Under the pieces are notes generated by a model that saw only the letters and a program-made list of their open reading frames with translations, had not been told where the DNA came from and did no database searches. The position numbers were made by a program, and so were the translations under genes. DNA of 64,000 nt from Ferrovibrio sp046297595 (GTDB lineage: Bacteria; Pseudomonadota; Alphaproteobacteria; Ferrovibrionales; Ferrovibrionaceae): NCBI RefSeq assembly GCF_046297595.1, contig NZ_JBKBHT010000001.1, positions 310,001 through 374,000 on the forward strand. Direction: 5' to 3'. Positions 26,485-35,283 of this stretch are shown one piece after another (the first letter of the stretch is position 1; each line of letters starts with the position of its first letter).

Positions 26485-27521
26485 GCAATATCCTCGATCT
26501 GGCTGGCGGTGAGCGGAAAATGGCAGGCCACGGCATGCTCCGTGCCGACGGTTTGCAGCGTCGGCATGCTGGCTTCACAGGTCGGCTTGCCGTTCGGGCA
26601 GCGTCCGTAAAAACGACACACCGTCGGCGAGGGATCAATCGGGCTGCGCGGTTCGCCCGTTATGCGCAGCCGCGGCACAGTATGGCCTGGCTCAAAATGC
26701 GGAATCGCAGACAACAGCGCCTTGGTATAGGGATGCGCGGGATTGCGAAACACCGCTTCGGCCGGCCCGGATTCGACGATCTTGCCCAGATACATCACCA
26801 TCACGCGGTCGCAGAGCAGGCGCACGACGTTCAGATCGTGGCTGACGAACAGATAGCTCATGCCAAGCCGCGTCTTGATGTCATCAAGCAATTGGAGGAT
26901 CACCACCTGCACCGAAACATCCAGTGCCGCGGTCGGTTCATCGAGGATCAGCAGATCGGGTTCCACGGCGATGGCCCGGGCGATGCCGACACGCGCCTTC
27001 TGGCCACCCGAGAGCTGATGCGGGAAGCGGCTGAGCAGTTCGACCGGCAGACCGCACATCGTTGCCAGGTCTTCTACGCGCTGCTTCAACTGCATATGGG
27101 ACAGTGGCCGCAAGCGACGGATCGGATCGGCGATGGCGGTAAAAGCCGTGAAACGCGGATTGAGGCTGTCAGTGGCGTCCTGGAACACCATCTGGATACG
27201 CGGTCGGTAGGCGGAGCGACCGAACTGTCGGGCCGGCAAGTGGCCTATCTCCTCGCCGTTCAGCCGGATGCTGCCATCGGTGAGGTCGAGCAGACGGGTC
27301 AGCAGCCGCACCAGAGTGGATTTGCCACAGCCGCTCTCGCCGACGAGGCCAACAGTTTCACCCCTGGCTACGGCGATGCTGACATCATCCACCGCGTGCA
27401 GCTGCGATACCGGTCGAGCGCGGCCCGCCAAACGCTGCAACAGGCTGCTACGCCGGCCGACGGCAAAATGTTTGTGCAGCGACTGGGCATCCAGCAGCAG
27501 ATTATCCTTAATCTCGGTCAT
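26481..27521 (-). CDS. Dipeptide/oligopeptide-type ABC ATPase (DppF/OppF-like)
   Basis: A 346-residue ATPase with Walker A GESGCGKSTL, signature LSGGQKARVGIARAI, Walker B LLILDEPTAALDVS and a C-terminal oligo_HPY region whose cysteines (CRFYGRCPNGKPTC) are typical of the Opp/Dpp family and may hold a [4Fe-4S] cluster. It forms the ATPase pair with the DppD-like protein (ATGA overlap 27518-27521). It precedes AtzG directly, linking uptake to hydrolysis. Confidence 0.9.
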   Translation of the reverse strand: MTEIKDNLLLDAQSLHKHFAVGRRSSLLQRLAGRARPVSQLHAVDDVSIAVARGETVGLVGESGCGKSTLVRLLTRLLDLTDGSIRLNGEEIGHLPARQFGRSAYRPRIQMVFQDATDSLNPRFTAFTAIADPIRRLRPLSHMQLKQRVEDLATMCGLPVELLSRFPHQLSGGQKARVGIARAIAVEPDLLILDEPTAALDVSVQVVILQLLDDIKTRLGMSYLFVSHDLNVVRLLCDRVMVMYLGKIVESGPAEAVFRNPAHPYTKALLSAIPHFEPGHTVPRLRITGEPRSPIDPSPTVCRFYGRCPNGKPTCEASMPTLQTVGTEHAVACHFPLTASQIEDIA

Positions 27522-28489
27522 AGCGGATTCCAGCAGGCGACAAGGCTGCCCGGTTCATCGCCCAGCACACGTGGCAGCGCCTGGCTGCAGCGGTCCTGCC
27601 GCCGCTCGCAGCGGGCTTCGTAGCGGCAGGCAGGAATGTCGGGCCGGCGCAGATCCGGCAGGTTGCCCGGAATTGAGGCGAGTCCGCTCAAACTGGCGGC
27701 CGGTCGCGGCGTGGCGGCGATCAGCCGCGCCGTATAGGGATGACGCGGATGGGCAAACAGCTCTGCCGTCGGCGCCGACTCCACAATATGCCCAGCATGC
27801 ATGACGACGATGCGGTCGCAATACTCCGCCGCCATGCCCAGATCGTGCGTGATCAGCAGGGTGGCCATGCCCTGCGCGGTACCAAGCTCGGCAATCAAAT
27901 CCATAATTGCCGCCTGAGTGGTGACATCAAGGCCCGTGGTCGGCTCATCTGCGATCAGCAGTTTTGGCGCACAACTCAGGGCAATAGCGATCATGATACG
28001 CTGGCACATCCCGCCGGAAAGTTCGAAAGGATATGCCTTTGCCCGGCGCTCCGGATCGGGGATGCGCACACGCGCCAGCATCTCGATGGCGCGCTTCGCC
28101 GCATCCCGGCGGGTCACGCCACCATGCTGCAGCAGAACATCGGCGATCTGATCACCGACACGCCGGATCGGGTTCAGTGCAACACGGGGATTCTGGAAGA
28201 TCATCGACATCTCGCGACCGCGGATTTCCTGCAGCGCTTCTTCTTTGGCGTTCAACAGGTCGAGGCCGCCGAAGGTTGCCGCACCACCGGTCACACGACC
28301 GGCAGGATCGAGGATGCCCATGATGGTATAGGCCGTGACCGACTTGCCCGAACCGGACTCGCCGACAATGGCCACCATCTCGCCCTTGGCGATGTCGAAT
28401 GCCACCTGCTCCAGCGCCTTGACCACGCCGCCGCGGGTACGGAATTCGACCGCAAGATTGTCGACGGAAAGTACCGGTACAGCGCTCAT
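27518..28489 (-). CDS. Dipeptide/oligopeptide-type ABC ATPase (DppD-like)
   Basis: A 323-residue ATPase with Walker A GESGSGKSVTAYTIMG, signature LSGGMCQRIMIAIAL, Walker B LLIADEPTTGLDVT and C-terminal cysteine motif CRYEARCERRQDRC. The ATG at 28489 follows ACGGGGCGCAC. It overlaps the stop of a 12-residue mini-frame at 28486-28524, which in turn overlaps the end of the frameshifted permease gene. The frame itself is intact. Confidence 0.9.
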   Translation of the reverse strand: MSAVPVLSVDNLAVEFRTRGGVVKALEQVAFDIAKGEMVAIVGESGSGKSVTAYTIMGILDPAGRVTGGAATFGGLDLLNAKEEALQEIRGREMSMIFQNPRVALNPIRRVGDQIADVLLQHGGVTRRDAAKRAIEMLARVRIPDPERRAKAYPFELSGGMCQRIMIAIALSCAPKLLIADEPTTGLDVTTQAAIMDLIAELGTAQGMATLLITHDLGMAAEYCDRIVVMHAGHIVESAPTAELFAHPRHPYTARLIAATPRPAASLSGLASIPGNLPDLRRPDIPACRYEARCERRQDRCSQALPRVLGDEPGSLVACWNPL

Positions 28490-28524
28490 GTGCGCCCCGT
28501 TTTCCAAATGGTCGGCGCACTCAT
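28486..28524 (-). other. Mini-frame bridging dppC-like and dppD-like genes
   Basis: A 12-codon frame (MSAPTIWKTGRT) whose ATG overlaps the restored dppC-like stop as ATGA and whose stop overlaps the dppD-like ATG as ATGA. The two start regions are near copies (GGCGCACATGAG followed by TGC or CGC), so the segment looks like a small tandem duplication of a start site. Because of the upstream frameshift, the present permease frame also runs through it to the stop at 28486. Whether it is translated independently is unknown. Confidence 0.35.
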
Positions 28525-29370
28525 GTGCGCCTCCGGGGATCGACGATGTCGCGCAGACCGTCGCCCAGCAGGTTGAAGCAGAACACCGCCGTCATCAGCG
28601 CCAGGCCCGGGAACAGGGGCCACCCACCATTCGCCCGAGATCATGAAGGCAGCGCCCTCGGCCACCAGGATGCCCCATTCCGGCGTCGGCGGCGCAATGC
28701 CCAGGCCAATGAAGGATAGGCCAGCCGCATTGAGGATCGCATAGCCCATGGTGAGCGAACATTGCACCATCAGGATCGGCAGGATGTTGGGCAGTATCTG
28801 CAGCAGCAGGATGCGCGCCTCTGAATTCCCAGACAGACGGGCCGCCTCCACAAAACCGGCATTGCGGCGAATATTCGCTTCGGCACGCGCTACGCGGATA
28901 TAAAGCGGCGTGTTGATGATGGCGGTTGCCAGTACGATGTTGCCGACCGTATTGCCCAGAGCGGCAACAATGCCCATGGCCAGCACGAACAGCGGAAACG
29001 CCATGATGGTGTCCGACAGTCGGCCGATCACGCGGTCGACCCAGCCGCCGAAGAATCCGGCCGCGATGCCAGCCAGTGCGCCGATGGCGAATGTCAGGAT
29101 CACCGAGGCGAAAGCAATACCCAGATCCAGCCGGGTGGCGACCAGCACACGGCTGAAGATGTCGCGTCCCAGTGCATCCGTGCCGAACCAGTGCTGCGCC
29201 GACGGCGGCTTCAGCGCCATGGCGGCGTTGGTGGCCAATGGGTCGTAGGGCGCAATCCAGGGGCCAAGAATGGCACAAAGGATGATGAAGCCGAACAGTC
29301 CAAAAGCAAACAGCGTGACCGGATTCTCGGTCAGCACGTAGCGGATATGGCCCAGCGTCGCGCCCATCAT
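28521..29370 (-). pseudogene. Dipeptide/oligopeptide-type ABC permease (DppC-like), single-base frameshift near the 3' end
   Basis: Residues 1-250 read as a normal DppC-family permease: one N-terminal helix, FGTDALGRDIFSRVLVATRL, a permease core, and IGLGIAPPTPEWGILVAEGA. Then, after SGEWWV, the frame goes out of register at a GGGG run (plus strand 28616-28619). Removing one G restores ALFPGLALMTAV and LLGDGLRDIVDPRRR, the standard family C-terminus, ending at the TGA at 28521-28523. Without correction the protein ends in an unrelated tail at 28486. This is either a sequencing error in a homopolymer or a genuine late frameshift that removes the last membrane helix. Confidence 0.85.
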
Positions 29371-30377
29371 TCAAACCCGACGCGGGGATCGATCACGATG
29401 TAGAGAATGTCGATCGCCAGATTGAGTGCCACGTACATCAGCGCCATGGTCAGCACGAAGCCCTGGATCGGTGCGTAGTCCGACGCGATCAGTGCCTCGA
29501 TGGCGAAGGTACCGATGCCGGGCCAGGAGAATACCTTCTCGACCAGCACATTGGCACCAAGCAGGAAGGAAAACACCATACCCAGCGTCGTAATGACCGG
29601 CAGCATAGCGTTGCGGAAGGCATAGCCATACACGATCTTGGCCTTTGGCAGACCAGAGGCGCGCGCCGTGCGGATGAAGTCGCTGCCCAGGACCTCCAGC
29701 ATGGCGGCACGGGTCATGCGTGCCAGGGGGGCCATGGTGAAGATGGCAAGCGTCGCCACCGGCAGAATCAGTTGTTTGAGTGCGGCGAAAAAAGTCTCGC
29801 CATCGCCCTGCAACAGGGTGTCGACGAGATAGAAACCGGTGACATGCGTGGGTGTGGAATAGAAGATATCTAGCCGGCCCAGCGGCGCCGGCGCCCAGCC
29901 AAGCTGGTAATAGAGCACATAGACCAACAGCAGACCGGTGAAAAAGGCCGGCAGGCTGACGCCAGCCGTGGCGACCACCCGGCAGGCATGATCGACCAGT
30001 GACCCCGGCCGCGTTGCCGCCAGCACACCCAGCGGCACGGCGACAAGCACCGAAACCAGCAGACCCAGCAGGGTCAGCTCCAGCGAAGCCGGCAGGCGGG
30101 TCGCGATCTCGGTCAATACCGGCTGGCCGGTGGCGATCGAGTTGCCCAGATCGCCCTGTGCCAGTTCTTTTAGATAGATGACGAACTGCTCCATCAGGTT
30201 CTTGTCGAGGCCAAGGCTTTTGCGCACTTCCGCGATTGCCTCAGGCGTGGCGGCTGGCCCGGCGAAGTAAGCCGCCGGGTCGCCCGGCAGGGCACGGGTG
30301 AGGAGGAAAGTGACTATCACCACGCCGATCACGCTCGGGATCGCCGTCATGATCCGTTTGCCGATCAGCCCCAACAT
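29367..30377 (-). CDS. Dipeptide/oligopeptide-type ABC permease (DppB-like)
   Basis: A 336-residue inner-membrane permease with the DppB layout: N-terminal helix (VIGVVIVTFLLTRALPGDPA), a periplasmic loop with IAEVRKSLGLDKNLMEQF, then a six-helix core ending in the family tail DILYIVIDPRVGFE. The EAA loop is FIRTARASGLPKAKIVYGYA. The ATG at 30377 was preferred over the GTG one codon earlier. It overlaps the dppC-like start by 4 bases and follows the binding-protein gene after a 27-base gap. Confidence 0.9.
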   Translation of the reverse strand: MLGLIGKRIMTAIPSVIGVVIVTFLLTRALPGDPAAYFAGPAATPEAIAEVRKSLGLDKNLMEQFVIYLKELAQGDLGNSIATGQPVLTEIATRLPASLELTLLGLLVSVLVAVPLGVLAATRPGSLVDHACRVVATAGVSLPAFFTGLLLVYVLYYQLGWAPAPLGRLDIFYSTPTHVTGFYLVDTLLQGDGETFFAALKQLILPVATLAIFTMAPLARMTRAAMLEVLGSDFIRTARASGLPKAKIVYGYAFRNAMLPVITTLGMVFSFLLGANVLVEKVFSWPGIGTFAIEALIASDYAPIQGFVLTMALMYVALNLAIDILYIVIDPRVGFE

Positions 30378-30404
30378 CACTGCTCCTCACCCACGCTTCT
30401 GCGA

Positions 30405-32030
30405 TCACATCTTTTCAATGCTGCGGAAATCGAGCTGCCGGTGGAACCAGTAGGTATAACCCACAATGTTCTTCTGCATGCCCACATCGAGAATCTGCTG
30501 GTAGAGCGGGATGCGCGGCACCTCGTCCATCGACAGCTTGATGAAGGATTTCACCGTCTGCTCGTATTTAGCCGGATCATGCTCGTAACGGGCTTGGTCG
30601 ATCAGCTTGTCCATTGCAGGGTTCTGATACGACATGGTGTTGAACACCGCATTCTGGCCGTGATAGCCCCAGAAGAAGAAGTAATCCAGGAAATTCAGCC
30701 AACCGCCAAAGCTGGCGATGTGGATCGGCCGGTTCTTCTGCAGCATGGCATTGCGAAAATTCGCACCGGGAATCTTCTCGATGGTGGTCTTGATGCCGAT
30801 CTTACCCAGCGCTTCCTGCAGAAGGATGGCCTCTGGCTCAGAGGCGGTAGCATCACCCAGGTCGATGGAGATGGTGGTCTCGAAACCGTTCGGATATCCG
30901 GCTTCCGCCAGCAGGGCCTTGGCTTTCTCCAGATCGGTCTTGTAGGGGAAAGGCTGCGGCCAGCTGGCATCCTTGGGCACACCGGCTGGCGCCCCCGACA
31001 TCGGAATGCCGCGTCCGTAGATCGCCGACTTGTATATCTGTTCATAGGGCACCGCATAGGCGATGGCCTGGCGCACCTTCACATTGTCGAAGGGCTTCAT
31101 CGTGGTTACGAGGCCTATGTACTTCAGCGAATTCTCGATCGGCACGCCGACCACCTTGTATTTCCCCGAACCCCCCTCAGCGAGAATTTCGGCGGAATCC
31201 TTCTGCGGCATGTCGACTGAAATATCCGCGTCCCCGCGTTCCATCAGGGCGCGACGATTGCCGGCCGAGGGCACCTCGCGCAGAATCACGCGCTTGATGC
31301 CGGATGGCTTGCCGCCCTTCCAGTCGTCAAACCGGGTCAGTACGGTTTCCTGGCCGGGCGTCCATTTCTCCAGCTTGAAAGCGCCACTGCCGGCATCGTT
31401 GGTCTTCATCCATTCCATCGCCCAGGGATCTTTTTCAGTGGCATGCTGCTTGGCGAGCTTGGAATTGAAGATCGCCGGCACCACCACGGCCATGTCCGGC
31501 AGCGACAGTTTGTCCTTCTTGGGCAGGTCGACACGGAAGGTATGATCGTCGACCACGACGAACTGCTCGGGCTTCTCCAGGCTGCCGGCCTTCATCTGAA
31601 AAGTGGGAAACCCGCCGACGCTGACTGCGCGGTCGTAGGACCATTTCACATCATGGGCCGTAACCGGGCTGCCGTCGTGGAATTTTGCATCCTTGCGAAG
31701 CTTGAAGGTGACCGACTTGCCGTCCGCCGCGATGCTGTAGCTCTCGGCCAGCTCCGGCTCGATCTTGCTGTAGTCATAGGACAGGGTGCCATCGGGCAGT
31801 GTCTTGCGCCCGAAGGTGACCAGACGGTCGTACATGTTCCAGGCCGCCACGTAGGAGCGGAAGCTGGTGCCGACGCCATGGATGTCGAGGCTGTTCGGGC
31901 CATTCTCGACCAGCACGACCAGCGTTTCCTTGCGCGATTGCGCCATGGTTGGCGCGGCAAAATAGGTGGATGCGAGAGTCGCAGTCGCGACCAGAGCAGA
32001 TGACGCGACCAAAAACAGACGACGATGCAT
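30405..32030 (-). CDS. ABC transporter substrate-binding protein, family 5 (DppA/OppA type)
   Basis: A 541-residue periplasmic protein with a signal peptide (MHRRLFLVASSALVATATLA, cleavage near TMAQ) and SBP_bac_5 features: FKLRKDAKFHDGSPVTAHDV near residue 100 and VRQAIAYAVPYEQIYKSAIY near 320. First gene of the importer-AtzGEH operon, transcribed away from the allophanate hydrolase gene. The hydrolases encoded downstream suggest a ureide or small amide ligand rather than a peptide; this is inference. Confidence 0.9.
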   Translation of the reverse strand: MHRRLFLVASSALVATATLASTYFAAPTMAQSRKETLVVLVENGPNSLDIHGVGTSFRSYVAAWNMYDRLVTFGRKTLPDGTLSYDYSKIEPELAESYSIAADGKSVTFKLRKDAKFHDGSPVTAHDVKWSYDRAVSVGGFPTFQMKAGSLEKPEQFVVVDDHTFRVDLPKKDKLSLPDMAVVVPAIFNSKLAKQHATEKDPWAMEWMKTNDAGSGAFKLEKWTPGQETVLTRFDDWKGGKPSGIKRVILREVPSAGNRRALMERGDADISVDMPQKDSAEILAEGGSGKYKVVGVPIENSLKYIGLVTTMKPFDNVKVRQAIAYAVPYEQIYKSAIYGRGIPMSGAPAGVPKDASWPQPFPYKTDLEKAKALLAEAGYPNGFETTISIDLGDATASEPEAILLQEALGKIGIKTTIEKIPGANFRNAMLQKNRPIHIASFGGWLNFLDYFFFWGYHGQNAVFNTMSYQNPAMDKLIDQARYEHDPAKYEQTVKSFIKLSMDEVPRIPLYQQILDVGMQKNIVGYTYWFHRQLDFRSIEKM

Positions 32031-32360
32031 GGCAGGTTCCCCCGTTCCCTTTGAGATACCTGCTGCACTGCAACGGCTGTGCCATGGTTGCGCTGTTGAT
32101 GTCGTTGCGGCGGTAATGGTCTGAAAGCCAACAGAGAATCCTCATTGCTGGAAACGGGGGGATCTGCCGCGTCCGTTCAGAGGTGGAAATTATGATTAAA
32201 TATTATGCAAATTAAAAAAGCATTCGGGTTAAATTAGGAGCAATTTTTCCTTTTAATACTTCGATTTTTCAATGATTTATATTTTAATCGCCCCGGCATA
32301 CCTGTTGCATGCAGTATACGCAAAAGCCTGATTTATCGCCGCTCTTCAAAGGATTCATCA
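32031..32360. other. Divergent intergenic region between dppA-like and atzF
   Basis: A 330-base gap with no convincing gene. Bases 32190-32285 are strikingly AT-rich compared with the surrounding DNA and probably hold the two divergent promoters. A GntR-type operator candidate is annotated separately at 32305-32323. Confidence 0.5.
32305..32323. promoter_or_regulatory. Candidate FCD-GntR operator upstream of atzF
   Basis: TTGC-N11-GCAA surrounding the palindrome GTATAC (32314-32319). FadR/FCD-type GntR proteins commonly bind GT-N(0-3)-AC cores. It lies about 40 bases before the allophanate hydrolase start, and an FCD regulator gene lies at 34175-34855. Confidence 0.35.
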
Positions 32361-34190
32361 ATGAGCGCCAAAACATCGTCTCTGCCCTGCCCGCTGGATT
32401 TTGCCAGCCTGAGCGCTGCCTACAGCGCCGGGCGCCTGCGGCCCAGCCAGGTGATCGCGGCGATCTTCGACGACATCGCGGCCCGTGGCAAAGATGGCGT
32501 ATGGATATCGTTGTCTGACCGCGACGCGGCGATGGCACAGGCAGCGGTACTCGAAACAAAGGGTCCTTCGGCGGAACAACCGCTCTGGGGCATTCCCTTC
32601 GCCGCGAAGGACAACATCGATGCTGCCGGCCTGCCGACCACGGCAGCCTGTCCCGACTTCGCCTATATGCCACCGCAATCGGCCACGACGGTGGCGCGGC
32701 TGATCGCAGCCGGCGCCATCCTGATCGGCAAGACGAACCTGGACCAGTTCGCCACCGGCCTGGTCGGCACGCGCACGCCCTATGGCGTGGCGCAAAATCC
32801 GTTCAACGCTGACTACATTCCGGGCGGCTCAAGCTCCGGTTCGGCCGTCGCAGTCAGCAGTGGTCTGGTTAGCTTTGCGCTGGGCACCGATACCGCCGGC
32901 TCAGGCCGCGTGCCGGCCGGCTTCAACAACATCGTTGGCCTCAAGCCCAGCATCGGCCTGCTCAGCGCCCATGGCGTGGTGCCAGCCTGCCGCTCGCTCG
33001 ACTGCATCTCAGTCTTTGCTCTCACCGTTCACGATACCATGGCCGTGCTGCGCGCCGCCAGCGGCTTCGATGCCGCCGACGACTACAGCCGCGCTGCACC
33101 GCCGGGCTGGACCGCCAGCGTGCCCGCAGCACCAACCCAGTTTCGTTTCGGTCTGCCGCGCGGGGCCGACCTGAAATTCTTCGGCAACGCAGAGGCCGAG
33201 AAACTGTTCAGCCAGGCCGTGACCCGACTGCAAGCTATGGGTGGCGATCCGGTGGAGATCGACTACACGCCGTTTGCCGAGGCCGCCAGCCTGCTCTACC
33301 GGCCGGCTGGCGCAGCCGAACGCACGGCGGCCGTGGCAGATTTCATGACCACCCATGCCGAAGCCATGCATCCCGTTACGCGCCGAATTATCGAAAGCGG
33401 TAGGGACGCGAGCGGCGTCGATGTACATCGCATGCATTATCGCCTGCAAGCCCTGCGCCAGCAGACGGCGTCAGTCTGGCGCGACATCGACGTGCTGCTG
33501 GTGCCGACCAGCGGCACGATCTATCGCGTCGCCGAGATCGAGGCCGAACCGATCCAACTCAACGCCAACCTCGGCTACTACACCAACTTCGTGAATTACT
33601 TCGACCTGACGGCGCTGGCCGTGCCGAATGGATTCCAGTCCGATGGACTGCCAGCGGGCATCACGCTGATCGCGCCACGCTTCCACGAACCGGTCCTGGC
33701 CGCCATCGGTGCCGCCGCCCAGCGTGCCGCCAATCTGCCGCTCGGTGCCACCGGCCATGCGTTCCCCGATACGGCCATTGCGCCCACCACACCACCCTAT
33801 CCTTTTGTGCCGCTGGCCGTGTTCGGCGCGCATCTGAGCGGCCAGCCACTGAACCATGAATTACAGACAATCGATGCACGGCTGGTCGGTCCGGCGCAGA
33901 CCAGCGCCGATTACAAGCTCTACGCCCTGCCCGGCGCCGTGCAGCGCCCGGGCCTGGTCCGTACCGCCAGCGGCCAGGGCGCAAAGATCGAGTGCGAGGT
34001 ATGGCTGCTGCCAACGGCTGGATTCGGCAGCTTCGTGGCCCGCATCCCCGGCCCGCTCGGCATCGGAGATGTGACGTTGGATGACGGCCGGGTGATCAAG
34101 GGCTTTGTCTGTGAGGCCGCCGGAATATCTGATGCCAACGACATCACCGGCTATGGCGGCTGGCGCGCCTATCGTCAGGCAGCCGACTGA
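32361..34190 (+). CDS. atzF: Allophanate hydrolase
   Basis: A 609-residue two-domain enzyme. Residues 1-450 form an amidase-signature domain with Lys in PFAAKDNIDAAG, PGGSSSGSAVAVSSG and nucleophile Ser in GTDTAGSGRVPAG. Residues about 470-609 form the C-terminal allophanate hydrolase domain (VFGAHLSGQPLNHELQTIDA). It converts allophanate (urea-1-carboxylate) to ammonia and CO2; in two-domain AtzF enzymes the C-terminal domain completes decarboxylation of the N-carboxycarbamate intermediate. AAAGGA lies 8 bases before the ATG. The gene is divergent from the importer-AtzGEH operon and would take its product to completion. Its 3' end overlaps the convergent regulator gene by 16 bases. Confidence 0.93.
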   Translation: MSAKTSSLPCPLDFASLSAAYSAGRLRPSQVIAAIFDDIAARGKDGVWISLSDRDAAMAQAAVLETKGPSAEQPLWGIPFAAKDNIDAAGLPTTAACPDFAYMPPQSATTVARLIAAGAILIGKTNLDQFATGLVGTRTPYGVAQNPFNADYIPGGSSSGSAVAVSSGLVSFALGTDTAGSGRVPAGFNNIVGLKPSIGLLSAHGVVPACRSLDCISVFALTVHDTMAVLRAASGFDAADDYSRAAPPGWTASVPAAPTQFRFGLPRGADLKFFGNAEAEKLFSQAVTRLQAMGGDPVEIDYTPFAEAASLLYRPAGAAERTAAVADFMTTHAEAMHPVTRRIIESGRDASGVDVHRMHYRLQALRQQTASVWRDIDVLLVPTSGTIYRVAEIEAEPIQLNANLGYYTNFVNYFDLTALAVPNGFQSDGLPAGITLIAPRFHEPVLAAIGAAAQRAANLPLGATGHAFPDTAIAPTTPPYPFVPLAVFGAHLSGQPLNHELQTIDARLVGPAQTSADYKLYALPGAVQRPGLVRTASGQGAKIECEVWLLPTAGFGSFVARIPGPLGIGDVTLDDGRVIKGFVCEAAGISDANDITGYGGWRAYRQAAD

Positions 34191-34855
34191 GAGGCCTTGC
34201 CTTTCGGCCGGTGTTCCTCGACGAAATCCACCGAAGCCACAGTCACCTTCGAAACATGCTGGCGCATCGCCGTCTCGGCACCATCGGCATCGCCGCGCAG
34301 GATCGCCTCCACCACGTCGTCATGCTCGGCATGCGAACTGCTCAGACGGCCAATCACTCGAAACTGAGACTGACGATAGGGCATCACGCGCCGGCGCACC
34401 GCCTGTGCGGTTTCCTCCAGGAAGCTGTTCTTGCTGCCGCGATAGATCAGGGCGTGGAATTCCATATTGATGGCTGAATAGCCCGACATGTCGCCCTGCC
34501 GCACCAGGCGCAGGGACTGTTGATGAAGAGCTTCCAGGTCGCGGCGATCCTTGGCGGTCATGCGCAGGGCGGCAAAACGGGCGCAAGTGGCTTCCACCTC
34601 GGCCATCACCTCGAACATTTCCTCGATGCGCTGGCGGTCTGGCACCGCCACCACCACACCCTTGCGTGGCCGATGCTCCAGCAGGCCCATTGCAGTCAGC
34701 GCCTTGAACGCCTCACGCACCGGCGTACGTGACAGACCGACTCGCTTGGCCATTTCCACTTCGTCCAGCCGGGTTCCCGGCGCCAGTTCGCCAGAGACAA
34801 TCTGCTCGGCAAGCGTCTCTCGAATCTGGTCTGCTAAGGTAAGGAACTGCGACAT
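34175..34855 (-). CDS. GntR-family regulator, FCD (FadR-C-terminal) type
   Basis: A 226-residue regulator. Winged helix at residues about 5-75: LAEQIVSGELAPGTRLDEVE and VGLSRTPVREAFKALTAMGL. Helical FCD domain at about 85-215 with the metal/ligand-binding residues expected for the family (NMEFHALIYRGSKN, and HAEHDDVVEAILRGDADGAE). It is convergent with, and overlaps, atzF. It probably controls the atzF and importer promoters in the 32031-32360 region. Confidence 0.9.
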   Translation of the reverse strand: MSQFLTLADQIRETLAEQIVSGELAPGTRLDEVEMAKRVGLSRTPVREAFKALTAMGLLEHRPRKGVVVAVPDRQRIEEMFEVMAEVEATCARFAALRMTAKDRRDLEALHQQSLRLVRQGDMSGYSAINMEFHALIYRGSKNSFLEETAQAVRRRVMPYRQSQFRVIGRLSSSHAEHDDVVEAILRGDADGAETAMRQHVSKVTVASVDFVEEHRPKGKASQSAA

Positions 34856-34933
34856 ACGCGGCGACCAACGGTTGGGATTGTTGTGCCCGGGATTATAGAC
34901 GAAAGGCTGAATTCGGCTGCAGATTTTTATGGG

Positions 34934-35283
34934 TCAACGCAGAGCTGCGACAATGACGTCAGTCGGTGCCGTCCAGCCAACGATCCCGCCCTGGGCACGG
35001 ATCATGGCAAGCGCGGCGGCCTTGAATTCGGGAAAATAGCTTTTGGTGGCATCCTCGGCCAGCACGCAGGAAGAACCACGATCATTGGCCTCGCGCATGG
35101 TTGTCTGCACGCCGACTTCGGTGGTCACGCCGGCAAAGACCAGGTGTCCACTCCCAGCGACGTCAAAACGTCTCCCAGTTGCGTGGCATAGAATGCACCC
35201 TTGCCGGTTTTCAGGATCACCATCTCACCCGGCAGCGGCGCCAATTCGGGCAGGATGTCATTGCCCGGCTCGCCATCATGACG
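34934..35283 (-). pseudogene. Decayed isochorismatase-family hydrolase, biuret amidohydrolase (BiuH)-like
   Basis: Two frames together encode the C-terminal half of a cysteine hydrolase. GEPGNDILPELAPLPGEMVI and TGKGAFYATQLGDVLTS read from 35283 to about 35143. HLVFAGVTTEVGVQTTMREA and FKAAALAMIRAQGGIVGW continue one frame over to the stop at 34934. A single missing base near 35143-35145 separates them. The catalytic-cysteine motif (TTEVCVQTT in active relatives) reads TTEVGVQTT, a Cys-to-Gly change. The N-terminal half, with the catalytic Asp and Lys, is missing or scrambled. The gene lies beside allophanate hydrolase, exactly where a biuret hydrolase would be expected. Confidence 0.8.

Noticed and set aside
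28486..28600. The extended permease C-terminus ending at 28486 as a genuine protein end
   Set aside because: The tail after SGEWWV has no resemblance to the family, whereas the other frame encodes the standard LLGDGLRD ending with a stop at 28521.
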